Part shown: piece after piece, positions 1-11,189 of the stretch
Numbering within the stretch: the stretch's first letter is position 1
Layout: each line of letters starts with the position of its first letter
NCBI GenBank assembly: GCA_023053575.1
Contig: JAKZAP010000020.1
Span: 19,711,998 to 19,775,997, forward strand
From: Branchinecta lynchi
Lineage: Eukaryota > Arthropoda > Branchiopoda > Anostraca > Branchinectidae
Reading direction: 5' to 3'
DNA length: 64,000 bases
The notes under the pieces: model-generated
What the model was told of the DNA's origin: nothing
Databases searched by the model: none
The model's input: the letters and a program-made list of their open reading frames with translations, nothing else
Translations under genes and position numbers: made by a program

Positions 1-230
1 AAGAAGGCATAACAGATTTGTATGCCAGTAAAGCGAACCTGGCCACATCAAAGCGAATCATATAAATCCATCCTCTGTTCTAATAAATCGCCAAGGCAAG
101 AAAAGATTCCAATACTGAATATTCCAATCTTAAATCGCAACTACTTTTGAACAAGAAAGGTCATAAAAAATTAAAGAAGACACTCAAACTCTTTGTAAGG
201 AGGAGGAATTTTCTAACTGATATTTTTCTA

Positions 231-1480
231 ACGGGCCATACTCGGCATTTAAAGCGAGACAAACTTGCGGGTTAAGAAATTTCTAGTAAAGCAAAGGTGC
301 GGTCTGAACACACCGAGGAAACAATTAAGGCTGTACCGTTTGTTTGCAATGTTCAGAATATGAAGTTATTGGAGCCAGGGTTGGTGAAAACTGAATAAGT
401 TTCAGTAGGGACGTTCTCTACCGCTAGGGGTGCTAGTATCGCTACTATACGAGTGTGTGTCAATATATGACTAAGTCCAAACACGCCGGCAAACCTCGAG
501 AAGAACGAGAAAGGTCGGCCGAATGACGGCTCAAATTCTGTATCAACCAATCAACGCGGTTCGTTGAGCCAGCTGTGGTGACGCTTTTGGCTCTTCCGCT
601 AGGTACACGGTGATTCCTCATCGGAACGAAGAGTTAGACATCCAGAGTGTTTTGCCAAGTCTTGGCGGTACTCCCTAATGTTATTTTCGCAAACGGGCCA
701 TACTCGTAGCGCCGCCCACTACGCTTGCCGTATTTAAAGCGAGACAAACTTGCGGGTTAAGAAATTTCTATTTAAAAAAAATAACACTATGGTATTCGCG
801 CCAAGACCTATGCTTTCCGTGCTTTGCTAACGGGCCATACTCGTAGCGCCGCCCACTACGCTTGCGGCATTTAAAGTGAGACAAACTTGTGGGTTAAGAA
901 ATTTCTAGTAAATAGATATTCCTTCAGCAGAAGCTGACTGTGAATCATGTTTGACCGTGCAAAGCGGATAAGTCAACTACATTTTCTAGTAAAGCAAAGG
1001 TGCGGTCTGCACACAGAGAGGAAACAATTGACGCTACATCATTTTTTTGCAGTGTAATGAGAACGAATTTTCTAACTAAGAAATTAAATACTCTCATCTA
1101 AATAGCAACTGCCTCTGAGCAAGAAAGGTAGTAGAAATGAAAGAAGAGACTGAAAATGTGTGTGCAGATCACAGCAAGATAACACTAGGGAGTAGCGCCA
1201 AGACCTTTGCTTTCCATGCTTTGCAAACAGTCCATACTCGTAGCACCGCCCACTACGCTGGTGGCACTTGAAGTGAGACAAACTTGCAGGTTAAGGAATT
1301 TCTAGTAAAGGAAAGGTGCAGTCTGCACACATCGATGAAACAATTGAGGCTTTTTTGCATTTTTTTGCAATGTTCAGAATAGGAAGTTACCGGAGCCAGC
1401 GTTGGTGAAAACTGAATAAGGTTCAGTAGGGACATTCTCTACATTTACGGGTGCTAGTATCGCTGCTATTCGAGTGTGTG
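231..1480. repeat. Local dispersed repeat, four partial copies
   Basis: A block starting GGGCCATACTCG and running through GAGACAAACTTGCGGG to AAGAAATTTCTAGTAAA occurs at about 231-300, 691-770, 828-910 and 1206-1310. The first and last copies continue into a shared second part (GTTGGTGAAAACTGAATAA, then GTGCTAGTATCGCT) ending near 470 and 1480, so the full unit is about 240-270 bases. A phrase resembling AGCAACTACTTTCAAGCAAGAAAG recurs at about 130, 1105, 1660, 1765 and again near 25930. A relative of the 560-660 interval lies near 14480-14580. No coding sense was seen in either strand. The family is not recognised. Confidence 0.7.
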
Positions 1481-1489
1481 AATTTTGTC

Positions 1490-1930
1490 AAGTCTTGGTG
1501 CTACTTCCTAGTGTTATTTTGCTCTGGTGCGGATGAAAAAACTTTAAACATCAAACAAATCAAATCTCTAGCTTATACTTCTCACAAACCGATCCACTGT
1601 TCTGGTCAAGGATGAGGGCAAGAAAGATTTCAGATACTGAATATTCCATCTTAAACATCAACTAGTAACGAGCAAGAAAAGCAACACAAATTAATGGCGT
1701 TCAAATGTTTACAGGGAGTACGCATTTATAAACTGATATCCGAAATGTTGAAATATTCCCATCCTAAACAGCAACTACTTTCAAGCAAGAAAGATAATAC
1801 AAATAAAACTCTTGATTATCTACTGGCATAATATTTACAACCACCAGTTACTTGGATGTTTTTTGAATGACCAAAGGTCATTTGGATAGAAAACCATTGA
1901 AGCCCTTGTAAGTTACGTGTTGGGTTAAAA
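1490..1930. other. Non-coding, no gene seen
   Basis: No persuasive reading frame or TIR pair. Contains two more copies of the AGCAACTACTTTCAAGCAAG phrase. If the exon at 1937-2086 is real, this is intron downstream of it on the minus strand. Confidence 0.4.
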
Positions 1931-1936
1931 ACTTAC

Positions 1937-2086
1937 CTATTGTGATTCTCTTCCAAGCCCTGCTGATTCCTGTAACAGTTATGATGACAGAGCCTCTATA
2001 GATGCAGAAAGTTCCACGGGCACATACGTCTGTGTCTTTTGCTTTATGGATGGTGCTGACAATATTCTGAATTTCAGAAGGCTTGA
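1937..2086 (-). CDS. Candidate internal exon, unrecognised protein
   Basis: Read on the minus strand, this stretch ends at a strong donor (ATAG|GTAAGT at 1936/1937). About 50 codons stay open up to it, beginning VKPSEIQNIVSTIHKAKD and ending SRAWKRITI. A pyrimidine-rich acceptor (TTTCTGTTTTAG) ends at 2099, but starting at 2098 puts a TGA in this frame. The likely acceptor is therefore the AG at 2087-2088 or the one at 2092-2093. The peptide has ordinary composition with two cysteines and a tryptophan; I do not recognise its family. No neighbouring exon could be identified. An open run this long has a modest chance of arising at random, so the donor is the main support. Confidence 0.4.
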
Positions 2087-2099
2087 CTGCACTTCAATC

Positions 2100-3870
2100 T
2101 AAAACAGAAACCATTATCAGTTATCAAATTTGCTGGTCAATTATTTGTTTATCAGAATTTACCCCAAAATTTAATTGTGACTTCACCAAGAAGTATGACA
2201 AGATAGTTTCTTAGAAGTCTCTGACCACATTTTTTAGATGCTACCTGAATGGTTCATTCAGTAAGAACACGGTTTGGCCTAGCATAGCAAATGGGTGACG
2301 ACGGGGAATAAGTAGGGTACGGTACCCAACATAAACAGTAAAGCAACCTGCTATTTTTTAATCTGGATCAGGGACTACATTATCACCTAGTAAACCGGCC
2401 AAAGTTCAAGTTTCTGAAAAACTCCTGATACATTAGTTGATACCTACTAATCAATTACTGCCTTTTCTGGCCAAGAACAGAATCAAAACTTATCAATTAG
2501 CTGCTGATTGTTTGGGATTATAATATCTCTGCTGGGTTGTATACTGGGTTAGTGGTTAGTACATATGGGCATATTACTGGTACTGATAAACCTGATTATT
2601 TCTTTATTTAATTTTTTTTTTTTGGGGGGGGGGGGGCAAAGTAGCAGAGCTTGCTTGCAGCAAATATTATTATAGCTAGTACTATAGAGTTTAAAACGAG
2701 CAGTCTACTACAAACCTATGATTTATATATATACCCTATATGCATAGCCTAAACTATCTAGCCTTGGGGATAGGATCTACCCAATGCTATGTATATCCAA
2801 TGTTTGGCATGGGGCTTGCAAAATTCAGAGATTTGTGGTAGACTTGGTCAAGGGTAATTCTCCCCCAAGTAAAAATCTTTTTGAGAAAAAAAAATTCTTT
2901 TTCAATTTACAATTATACCTTTACTCCAGGACACAGTGCCCCAGCTTAATGCACACAGTGCTTATCTGTTGGAATACAGTGGGGGATGCCCACAATCCTG
3001 CTGCTGGAATGTTAGAGCACTGACTGTTCCCAAAATTTGTAGATGTGTGTATGACTGGGTTGTACCCTACTCAAACCTAAAGGCCAAGTCTTGCTTTTAA
3101 ATTTTACCCTAGACTGCATAATTTATAAGGGTGAAGCCTGGATTCCAGACAGCCATTTTTTTTTTTTGCCCACCGCCCAGCCACCCAAAAATGCGTAATA
3201 CTTAATACCATGCCTAATACCAAAAATGCGTAGGGAACTAATGGTAAGGGTGTCCCGTGCTGCTTGGTTTTCCATTCTACCTACTGTGGTTCAGAATGAC
3301 AAGTCACAAATTCTTAACCAGAAATCTAAATAGTTATTTCTGTATCACAACTGAAAACAAGGGAGTAGATGTCTTGCATGTTGGACCTCAGTTGGATAAG
3401 TCATTCACAAATCCTCAGTATTTGGGCACAATGTCGTAACATTAGGAAATGCATGCTCTAAGAAAGAGTCGAGGTAGTCTATGCTTATTTGAATTCCTAT
3501 CTCGATTTTGTCCATACATGGCTTTGTTTATGCCTACAAAACAGTGAAATAGAAAGGGGGAACAAAAAACTTGGTATCACTGAGTAACTAACTATTTCTT
3601 CAATCTTAATGCCACAAAATTAAACTGAAAAATATCTGTCGACAGAAATTCTTTTGTTTCAAACTTCTCTTCTTCATTCGCTTGTTTGAACAAACTAGGA
3701 GCAAGGTAGAGCAATTTGGAATCAGTTCCATGTAGATTTGAAGGCTGTTTATCAGTGAAAGGAAAATTCCAGCAAAGTTTATGTGTGCATAGAATCTCTT
3801 GACCAACATATTGCCGAAAATATCCAACTTTTTCTTCGAATATTAGCCTACTAATTGTGATACCAGTTCA
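2100..3870. other. Non-coding interval with a poly-G tract
   Basis: No gene supported. Holds a T-run followed by about 14 G near 2610-2637, a T-run near 3157, and scattered AT-rich sequence. The short reading frames here have no family features. Confidence 0.4.
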
Positions 3871-3874
3871 ACAT

Positions 3875-4480
3875 TTTAGGCAAGTAGCAAGTTACAAAGG
3901 ATGGTTTTCACATTTTCTTCTGCGACAATTTATTGTTAGGGTAGCGTATAGGTAATAAGCGTATAGGCTATAGGCTATATATATATGCCTACTTTGTGAG
4001 ATGATGCTTACGTGCTGTGGCCCCATGTCTCGGAGAAAGAGAACAATACCCTACACAAATCTGTTGGAAAAATCAGTTTTCACTTCATAATTTCGATTTG
4101 TCGAAGATCATGAGTTTTCCAAGCCGTTGCTCACGGGTATCGACATGGTGCCTGATTAGGCAAGGTATGGAAAGAACTAGGTTTAGGCAAGTAGCAAGTT
4201 ACCAAGGATGGTTTTATCATTTTCTTCAGCGACAATTCACTGTTAGGGTATGTTCAAATAAGCATATAGGCTTTATATATAGGACTACTTTCTTAGATGA
4301 TGCTTACATGCTGTAGCCCCATGTTTCGGAGAAAGAGAACAATACCCCACACAAATCTGTTGGGAAAAGCAGATTTTCACTTCATATTTTTGATTTGTCG
4401 AACATCATGGGTTTTCCAAGCCGTTGCTCATGGGTATTGACATGGTGCCTGGTTAGGCAAGCTATGTAAAGAACCGACAG
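3875..4480. repeat. Tandem duplication, period 307
   Basis: A unit starting GGCAAGTAGCAAGTTAC occurs at 3879 and again at 4186. Both copies run through CAGCGACAATT-like sequence, ATGATGCTTAC, GAGAAAGAGAACAATACC and TTTTCCAAGCCGTTGCTCA, ending near 4181 and 4475. They differ at many positions, so the duplication is old. The sequence TTCAAATAAGCATATAGG inside resembles the end of the TA-flanked MITE at 59441. Confidence 0.8.
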
Positions 4481-5390
4481 AGGTGTTCAAATAAGCAGAG
4501 CCTACCTTTACTGTATTTATAAGTTCTATGAAGAAAGACACCCTGCATGATCTAGGATAAATTTGGGACTGCGCAGAAGTTTGCTGGTAATATCTTCAGG
4601 GCAAGTTCGAAGTTATCTAAATTCAGGTTGGATCTGGGTTGGATACCTCTCATGTACCAATTTATTTACAGACCAAAGAGACATTTAAAAAAAAAAAAAA
4701 AAATCAGGAATGGGGCAAAAAAATTGGAAATCCTACACACGAACCAAACAACTGCAATGACATACCTTGGGACAGGCCCAAACACTGCTCTAGTACTAGA
4801 GAATAGCATATGATATGACCGAAAATCGAGGATTTATGCATTAGGCTACAGAGTTGCCTTCTAGCAGGCAAGATTTCCTCTAGGATATTATACTGAAAGA
4901 AAAGTCAAAATTAACTGAAAGAAACTTACCAGGATGAGGTATATCCCTATCCTTTGCTGATGCTAAGCTGGATCTGGTTTACAAGGTTTTGTTTTGTTTG
5001 TGTTCCAGAGCTGAAATTTGTTTTGTTTCAGAAATGTACATATATATCAGACTTACTTGTGGCCGAGACAATATTAAGTCAAGAAAATACATTAATTTAT
5101 ATCCAATTTCTATAAAAATAACTTTCTAAAGGAATAAAAAGAGTTTTAAATGTTAAATAACAAAGACAAGAGAGGTGTAAGAAAACTGCGCTTATATTTG
5201 TCAAGGTTAGCAAAATTGGAGCTCGGCAGGCAGCAGAAATCGTCGTAACCGTATTTCACCAAAAATAAATTGGGTAAGAATCGACTGATTTCTGATGTAA
5301 CATTGCATCCTAGGGGGTGGTAATTTGACAACGTGATAGTTTTATCAGCCCATTGAACTTTAAGGAAACTTGATATTTGGAAAGATCTCG
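4481..5390. other. Non-coding, one possible UTR exon
   Basis: Contains an A-run near 4687-4702. On the minus strand, 4930-5010 is bounded by an acceptor-like AAATTTCAG and a good donor CCTG|GTAAGTTTC. All three frames contain stops, so it could only be an untranslated exon. A second GTAAGT lies at about 5054-5059. No coding sequence seen. Confidence 0.2.
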
Positions 5391-5394
5391 TGCC

Positions 5395-6698
5395 TCAGAC
5401 GACCAATTTAGTCTCCGGAGAGGACCCGGTGACTTTTGGGGGGAGCTGGAGGGGGCAACCGGAGATCTTGGGAAACGCTATGACTGGAGGGATCGGGTAA
5501 AACTTGGTGGTAAGAGACCAATCAAACACTAGATACATCATTGACATAATCAAACCGGATTCGAGCACTGTGGGGGGATTTGGAGAGGGGTCTGGAATTC
5601 TGGTGATCCCGCGAGTGTGGTACTTCCTGATGTACTAAGACGATGAAACTAGGCTGGCGTGTCCAGGACTCGAACAAACTGACTTGAGAATAGGCGTTTG
5701 CATGATTTGACCATCTTGGGGGGGGGGGGGAATCCGGAATCTCGTGGCATTCATAACTTTTGAACGAGCGATCGATTTGAATGAAACTTCGCAAGAAGTT
5801 TCGCGAGGGAGTTAGAAGGATTATTGAATCCGGAAATTACCAATTTCTGTAGGTTGCCAACAGGTGGTCTGATTCGAGTGAAACTTTTCTGGTGATAAGA
5901 ACTGATGACCTAGACAGGCAAGACATGTCTCCGAACCACATGCGGCAACGGTTGGAGAGGGGGGGGGGAGTCTGGAAACTTTGTGACATGCACAGAAACC
6001 AAACGAATGGACCGAACGGGATGCAGCTTTGACAGTACCGATTGTATGCGATCTAGTTTGTTTTTATGGTTCGGACCAGATCCGGCCAGGGTAGGAGGAG
6101 GATGAATCGGAAACCGGAAATTTGCAGATATGCTTCGATCGGACTCAAACTTGAAGGACGAGAGGAGGAGATGTCAGAGATACGATGTCTATGTGCCCTA
6201 ATCGCATTTGGCCAGAGTGAGGGGAGTTGGAGGGGGAGTACCGAAAATTTTGTGGCTCGCATAGGGGTCAAACGAGTGGAGGGATTTGAATGAAACTTGA
6301 AGAGTAGAGATACAATGTTCCCTAGATGACATACTTTAGGGTTCGACCCGGAACTGAACACGGCGGGGGGGGGGGGGGGGGCTGCGAAAATGCTCAGACT
6401 CAAGCGAAACTTGATAGCCGGTAAGAGAAGATGCTTTAGATGATCAGTTTTTGTGTCTGGATCTGGTTCGGCCGTGGTAGGTGGAGTTTGAGAGTGACGC
6501 GTACCTGAAATATTGTGCCCTGACATTTGTTCTAGATAATCCGAGGCGATGCTAGGAATACTAAAGACTCGAGTGAAACTAGATATCCTATTTCTAGTTA
6601 CGATCCTAGGAGGTTGAAGGGGGTATTTTGTGACGTTCTCATCTACTTTCTTGCAACACCTACTCGTAAAAAGTGCCATATGAGCTCGTAGCTCTTGT
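5395..6698 (-). mobile_element. F1 element (Helentron/HINE-like), 3' end lost
   Basis: On the minus strand the copy begins at 6698 with ACAAGAGCTACGAGCTCATA, followed by TGGCACTT. Leftward it runs through degenerate tandem units that, read on the minus strand, contain CAAGTTTCA, GATCGATC-like and CCCCCC tracts. The hairpin terminus is not found at the left, where sequence leaves the family near 5395. A 208-codon frame on the minus strand (6053-6679) is a chance product of the repeat. Poly-G runs at about 5711-5729 and 6364-6380 are the complement of the family's C tracts. Confidence 0.65.
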
Positions 6699-7255
6699 TT
6701 TTGTCTCTTTTTAATCTAATATCGGGCCGCTGGTTAATCGTCTAAAAATCAGAATTGGACCTTGTTCGCGAGTTTTCGGTAAAGTGGGAAGAAAAACTGG
6801 CTCAATACAGTGAGGGCCTTGCTACTCGCCCAAGTTAAAAATTTCATTAAAAAAAGATTTGTTACTGCGAAAACTGAAAAAAAAACCACAAATAACACTC
6901 GAACTGTTCAAAAAGCTACGCACGCAGAAACGTGAACTGGCCAAAACATGAACTTCTAAAAAACTGACTTTAATCAAATGTGACAAGCCTCGATTGCGGT
7001 TGTCGACACGCCATTTCCTTTTGTTACTCACAATCAAATCTCTAAGAATTTATACACGTCAGTTTATCATTTTATGACTAATGATTCTAAGTAAAATGTC
7101 ACTGTTCTTTTTTACCGGTTGTAATCAGTTGTTTTAGTCAGTACAAACCAAGGTCAAAATAATTAGAGTTACTAAATTAATATCGCGAAAGCCAACTGGG
7201 CAACCGTTATTACAAATGTTAAAATCTGTAATAATTTTCCTATAAAATTCATATC
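6699..7255. other. AT-rich, no gene seen
   Basis: No splice-bounded open frame, TIR pair or repeat match noticed. Confidence 0.35.
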
Positions 7256-7259
7256 TTGA

Positions 7260-7740
7260 GAATTCCTTGCACGCCATCTACGTCACCAAATAAAACTTCT
7301 TTAAAGGACACCTGAACAACGAAACAATACTTGAACACACCATTGATAATGCATTTACAGACATGGCCACGGAGAGCATTCTTCTCCTGAGCGTGACGTT
7401 TTAAAAAATAAGGATGTTCGTTTCTGGAGGTTTTGCACATGCAGACTCCAAGACAAACATCGCAATTCATTAAAATCTTGTACAGCGCTGGCCGGATCGT
7501 ACTGGAATTTCTTCTAGATATAGGTTTGGGCTTGACTGGTTAAAAACATTTTCCAGAAGAAGGGTTGATTGGAGACATTTGTTCATTTCTAAAATTGTTC
7601 GGTACTGAAATAAGGACAGATGCAAAATGGAGCAAAAATCATAGCCTGGAAACACTATTTCGTATTTAGATTGGGTTTTCTGCAGGCAATCTTAATGGAA
7701 GTCGTATAGATAGGGATGATACTTGGTACTCTTCATTCAG
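7260..7740. repeat. Dispersed repeat D, copy 1
   Basis: Matches 18909-19305 closely over most of its length. Shared landmarks are TTTAAAGGACACCTGAACAA, TGCATTTACAGACATGGCC, GTACAGCGCTGGC, TTGATTGGAGACATTTGTTC and GATACTTGGTACTCTTCATT. This copy has about 60 extra bases in the middle. On the minus strand it holds a 61-codon frame (7470-7655) and a 73-codon cysteine-rich frame (7249-7470). The other copy has stops in the equivalent frames, so neither frame is conserved. It could be an old duplicated gene fragment or an unclassified transposon piece. Confidence 0.7.
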
Positions 7741-7858
7741 GTGTCATTTAACAATCATTAAAACGTTAGCTGTTATCCAACCGAAAATACTGATTGCTAG
7801 AACCGGGCGGAGTATGCCGGCCAAGAGTCCGACAGAAAAATCCAGGTCAAGTGCACAC

Positions 7859-8812
7859 CTAGGTTGCGTTCCGGAACTTAAAGCACAATGGACACTTCTA
7901 ATGCTTTACTTTGTATCAAATGCTTCACAAATAAACATTTCCGACTTCCTTTAAAAGGCGCTACGAAAATCGGCCGTTTTCTTGTTATCCGTTGTCTTTA
8001 CCTCTCTGGCATTTCGGAAATCCAAATCTTAGGAGCTGGGATATCGTGGCAGGAAATTCGAAAACTCCCAGCAATGCTTGATAGAAAAGGATATATTTGA
8101 GATGTCACCAAGGTCAAGCCGCAGATGCAGTTTACCTGATTGTACTAGTGTTTCATCAGAAGTTCCATGGCTTAAAGTGCATATTAAAAGTTTTTCTTTG
8201 TGGAATACTGTTGTGAAGCTTGATTAGCTTGCTTTATAAAATGTACCAGAATATGCAATAAGCTTGTAAAAAATAGCATATCTACAAAAATCATTCAAAA
8301 ACAAATAGTCGATTCAAATCTGAATTATACCAGCTGATTTACGCATAAAATAAAGATCTACTAAGTATTATAAGAAACATCACTTTTATCTTTGTCCAAG
8401 CTAGTAAATTGAGAATGTACTGGCCCAAAAAATTACGCTTTGAAGTATCACAGAGAGGAAACTGTTGAAAAAGCTACTGATCTAGGGGGTAAGCATTGTT
8501 CCTAGGTTGTTACAGAGTGGGATTGGGGTAGTTTGATGTGCCCATTGAACTTTAACGATCCTTAATAGTTGTTAACTTTTTGCGTTCCGCGTTTCTGATT
8601 TAGAAATTTAAGCTCCGCCCACCTAAAATTTCCGTTCCAGAGCTTAACGGTTGTTAACTATTTTGTAACGATGGTCGGTGAGCTTCATTACAAAATAGTT
8701 AACAATTGCAGAACTGGGAAAAGTTAACGATCGTTAAAACTGCAGTTAGGTCATCCCCGAAGTAAAGTTAACGATTATTAACAATTGTTAATTTGGGGGA
8801 ACGCAACCCTAG
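7859..8812. mobile_element. TIR element, possibly hAT-like
   Basis: Left end CTAGGTTGCGTTCC near 7859 is the inverted counterpart of GGAACGCAACCCTAG ending at 8812. The right third is full of GTTAAC-centred inverted motifs (for example TAGTTAACAATTG and GATTATTAACAATTGTTAA) typical of subterminal transposase sites. I saw no convincing target duplication. A 70-codon frame at 7888-8100 has no recognisable transposase feature. Confidence 0.45.
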
Positions 8813-8921
8813 TCCACTGATTAGATAAACTTTCTTATTTACCCTTCCACTCCGACAGCTCAACACCACCACAGGTAAACGCAGTTACATTTATCACTGC
8901 AGACCACACAGGTTTCACCTG

Positions 8922-8949
8922 CCCCCCCCCCCCCCCCAAAAAAAAAAAC
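8922..8949. repeat. Poly-C then poly-A tract
   Basis: A long uninterrupted C run followed by a run of A. One of many C/G homopolymers in the window. Confidence 0.9.
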
Positions 8950-9020
8950 ACACTCTAGGCGTCACCGCCACATGTCGATTATAACCGAAAGTCCAACCAA
9001 AAAAATCCCCGGTCCATGAG

Positions 9021-9262
9021 CAGGGTTGCCACATGTCGCACGATAGTGTGAATTGTCACTCTATCTTTTTTTTTTTTTCACTCTTGTCCTACGTAGGACA
9101 CAAAAATCACTTCAGAAAACGTTCAGATTTGTTATTTTCCAGCAGTGATTCCAACCAAGCGAGCATTCCACATTTTTTCATGAGAATAAAATTTCACTCA
9201 CAATTCACCCTCTGTTTTCGACCAAAAATAACTTTTTAAAGTTTTTCGATGTGGCAACCCTG
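9021..9262. mobile_element. hAT-type MITE, 242 bp
   Basis: Terminal inverted repeats CAGGGTTGCCACATG and CGATGTGGCAACCCTG bound the element. The flanks are TCCATGAG (9013-9020) and TCTATGAG (9263-9270), an 8-base target duplication with one difference. CAGGG...CCCTG ends with 8-base duplications are the signature of hAT transposons. The inside is AT-rich and non-coding. A larger element with nearly the same ends lies at 38365-40180. Confidence 0.85.
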
Positions 9263-9424
9263 TCTATGAGCAGTTCAAGTTTGTTTAATTCACAAACACT
9301 AAACCGTAAATACATTAAAAAAGCACTGTAGGGAATCAAAATTCGAACGTGCAATGCTTGTTTGTAATTTGATCTTAAACAGAACAACAACAACTTTGAA
9401 CCCTATAAATGTCGATAATCTAAC

Positions 9425-9480
9425 AAAGCGAGCCATTTGTAGTTTCGCCATTTGCGGTTTCGCCATTTGAGGTTTCGCTG
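9425..9480. repeat. Short tandem repeat, three units
   Basis: Three units of about 18 bases built on CCATTTGNGGTTTCG: GTAGTTTCGCCATTT, GCGGTTTCGCCATTT and GAGGTTTCGC. Small and non-coding. Confidence 0.7.
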
Positions 9481-9509
9481 CACAACAGCTTGTATTGAGA
9501 CATACATGA

Positions 9510-9636
9510 ACTATTTTGATAGAAGTTGATTTTTTATTTATTTTCGGAGTGTATGACATTTTGTTTTTTGTTACTGTGTATGTTTCCCGCCATGGCCCTT
9601 GGGCTTTATTGGGAATAAATCCATTCATTCATTCAT
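9510..9636 (+). mobile_element. LINE 3' tail ending in ATTC repeats
   Basis: The segment ends CCCTTGGGCTTTATTGGG, AATAAA and CATTCATTCATTCAT. A polyadenylation-like AATAAA followed by a 4-base simple repeat is the usual 3' end of CR1/L2-type LINEs. The same CCCTTGGGC phrase is present in the tail at 35880-36110. No coding part remains. Confidence 0.5.
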
Positions 9637-9639
9637 GGC

Positions 9640-10130
9640 TTAATCTCAAGGATACGCTACTGGCAGGAACAAGTGCGCAAGAGCTCAAACGTGGAGTGTG
9701 AAACTAAAATGTTTATCACATGTTATATACAAACAGCGTTAGCGTCAAGACTTTCACGTCCCCAATAACCAAACAAGTACTGAACTAATCTAATTTGAAA
9801 TAATCCCACTTTAAAAGCTTTTAATGTAAACAAACCGCATGGAGTAATCCAAAAGAACAGTTTCAATTTCAATACTGAATGTCTTTCAGCCAGTCCCATC
9901 CTTTAAACCTCTTTTCACTTGGCAAGGTAATAACAATTGCAATAAACCAAATGGTCACAACTTCGTTAAGAACGACATCTCATCGATTATCTGATAGAAC
10001 CGTCCAGTTTCCAACTTTTCATTGGGTATGTCACGTGGTCTTACTAGTTGCTGTTCCACCAAAATCCACATCTATAGCCTGAATATATATCCGCAAGTAT
10101 ACAAGAGTTGAACTTGAGACCTGTCGTAGA
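9640..10130. other. Non-coding, nothing recognised
   Basis: No TIR pair, exon or repeat match noticed. Confidence 0.35.
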
Positions 10131-10134
10131 CGAA

Positions 10135-10870
10135 CTAAACGCATGAGAAATCCGGGCCCAGCTGCTCATGCACGGGAGGGTGAGGGGGGGGCGGGACCCA
10201 CCAAAATGCGTATCTAGACCTATATATGCTGAAATACCAGCTTAGAGTTTCATTTAGGTCATGGGTCAAAACTTAACTCATGAGCAATTTGGGCCCACCT
10301 GCCCATGAACGTGGAGGGCGGGAGGGTGGTTCAGTCCACATTTATTTCCCAACCCAAAGATCGAAAATTGCAAGGAATTTTATCGCCCTATCTCCAGTTA
10401 TTGTCAAGTTAAAAACAAAAAAAATGGGCAATCTGGGCCCAATTGCCCTTGAATCAAGTGGGAGTAGGATTTGGGACCTCCAACAAGCAAAAAGAGACCC
10501 CAATGCTTACAAGCCTACCAAGTTTCAACTTGATACCTGTTGATTCCTGTCACGGGTTACGAACTTTACTCTTGGACAATCTGGGCCCAATTGCCCATGA
10601 ATGGGTGGGGGAGGTGCAACTTTAAAAGTAATTTCCAGACGTATGGTCTACGAGTACAAGGAATTTCATCGTCCTATGTCCAGCTCTAGTCAAGCTATGA
10701 ACTGATTCACTGGGCAATCTGGGCCCATTTGCCCCTGAACCGGGTCGGTGTGGGGGGTAGGACCCCAAAGGGCACAACTAGATCCCAATATCCACAAGTC
10801 TACCAAGTTTGAACTTGCTACCTGCATTGCTTCACGAGGTATGAGCTCCGCAGAAAACGGTGAAAACAGA
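10135..10870. repeat. Degenerate tandem array, about 140-bp period
   Basis: A core resembling GGGCAATCTGGGCCCAATTG occurs five times, with GGGCCC at 10154, 10291, 10435, 10583 and 10721 (spacings 137, 144, 148 and 138). Each is followed by a purine-rich GAACNNGGNGG stretch and then by CAAGTTTNAACTTG-type sequence. The general style (CCAAGTTT phrases, diverged units) matches the internal units of F1 and F2, so this may be the core of a third related family whose ends are not recognised. Confidence 0.75.
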
Positions 10871-10952
10871 AAACCGAAAGTTGATACAGCGCTCGCAAGA
10901 GTGGATTGTTCTTTTTAAAATGAATCTATCTCAAAAATTTGTGCAGTTATAG

Positions 10953-11120
10953 ATCCAGGCTAGAGCCAATGCCCTCCCTCTGTTTGGTAGATTTAAAGTT
11001 TTTGATAGGCATATGACTGGTCCAGATGTTAGGTACAATTGCCAACTTTGCAAAGCAGGAGAAGAGGAAAACATGGACTACTTTCTCAGTCGATGCCAAG
11101 AGCTTTCGGAGTTTACTTAA
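10953..11120 (+). pseudogene. LINE ORF2 C-terminal fragment
   Basis: An open stretch after a TAG at 10950 and ending at TAA 11118-11120. From codon 3 it reads ARANALPLFGRFKVFDRHMT, then YNCQLCKAGEEENMDYFL and SRCQEL. The pattern of an arginine-containing helix followed by CxxC and a later C is the C-terminal cysteine motif seen after the reverse transcriptase of many I/Jockey/R1-type LINEs. The RT domain is missing upstream, so this is a truncated dead copy. Confidence 0.6.
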
Positions 11121-11189
11121 GGGGAGTGTTTTGCTTCTTCCGGATATCGCGCTGAAGTTGTCAACCCGTAAAAGCTTTCAAAACGGTAT

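Noticed and set aside
4930..5010. Coding exon between an AAATTTCAG acceptor and a GTAAGTTTC donor
   Set aside because: Stops in all three frames. At best an untranslated exon.
6053..6679. 208-codon minus-strand reading frame
   Set aside because: Lies wholly in an F1 repeat, is rich in S, P and R from C tracts, and matches translated units in other F1 copies in shifted frames. No domain.
7249..7655. Cysteine-rich minus-strand protein in repeat D
   Set aside because: The second copy (18909-19305) has stops in the corresponding frames, so there is no sign of selection.
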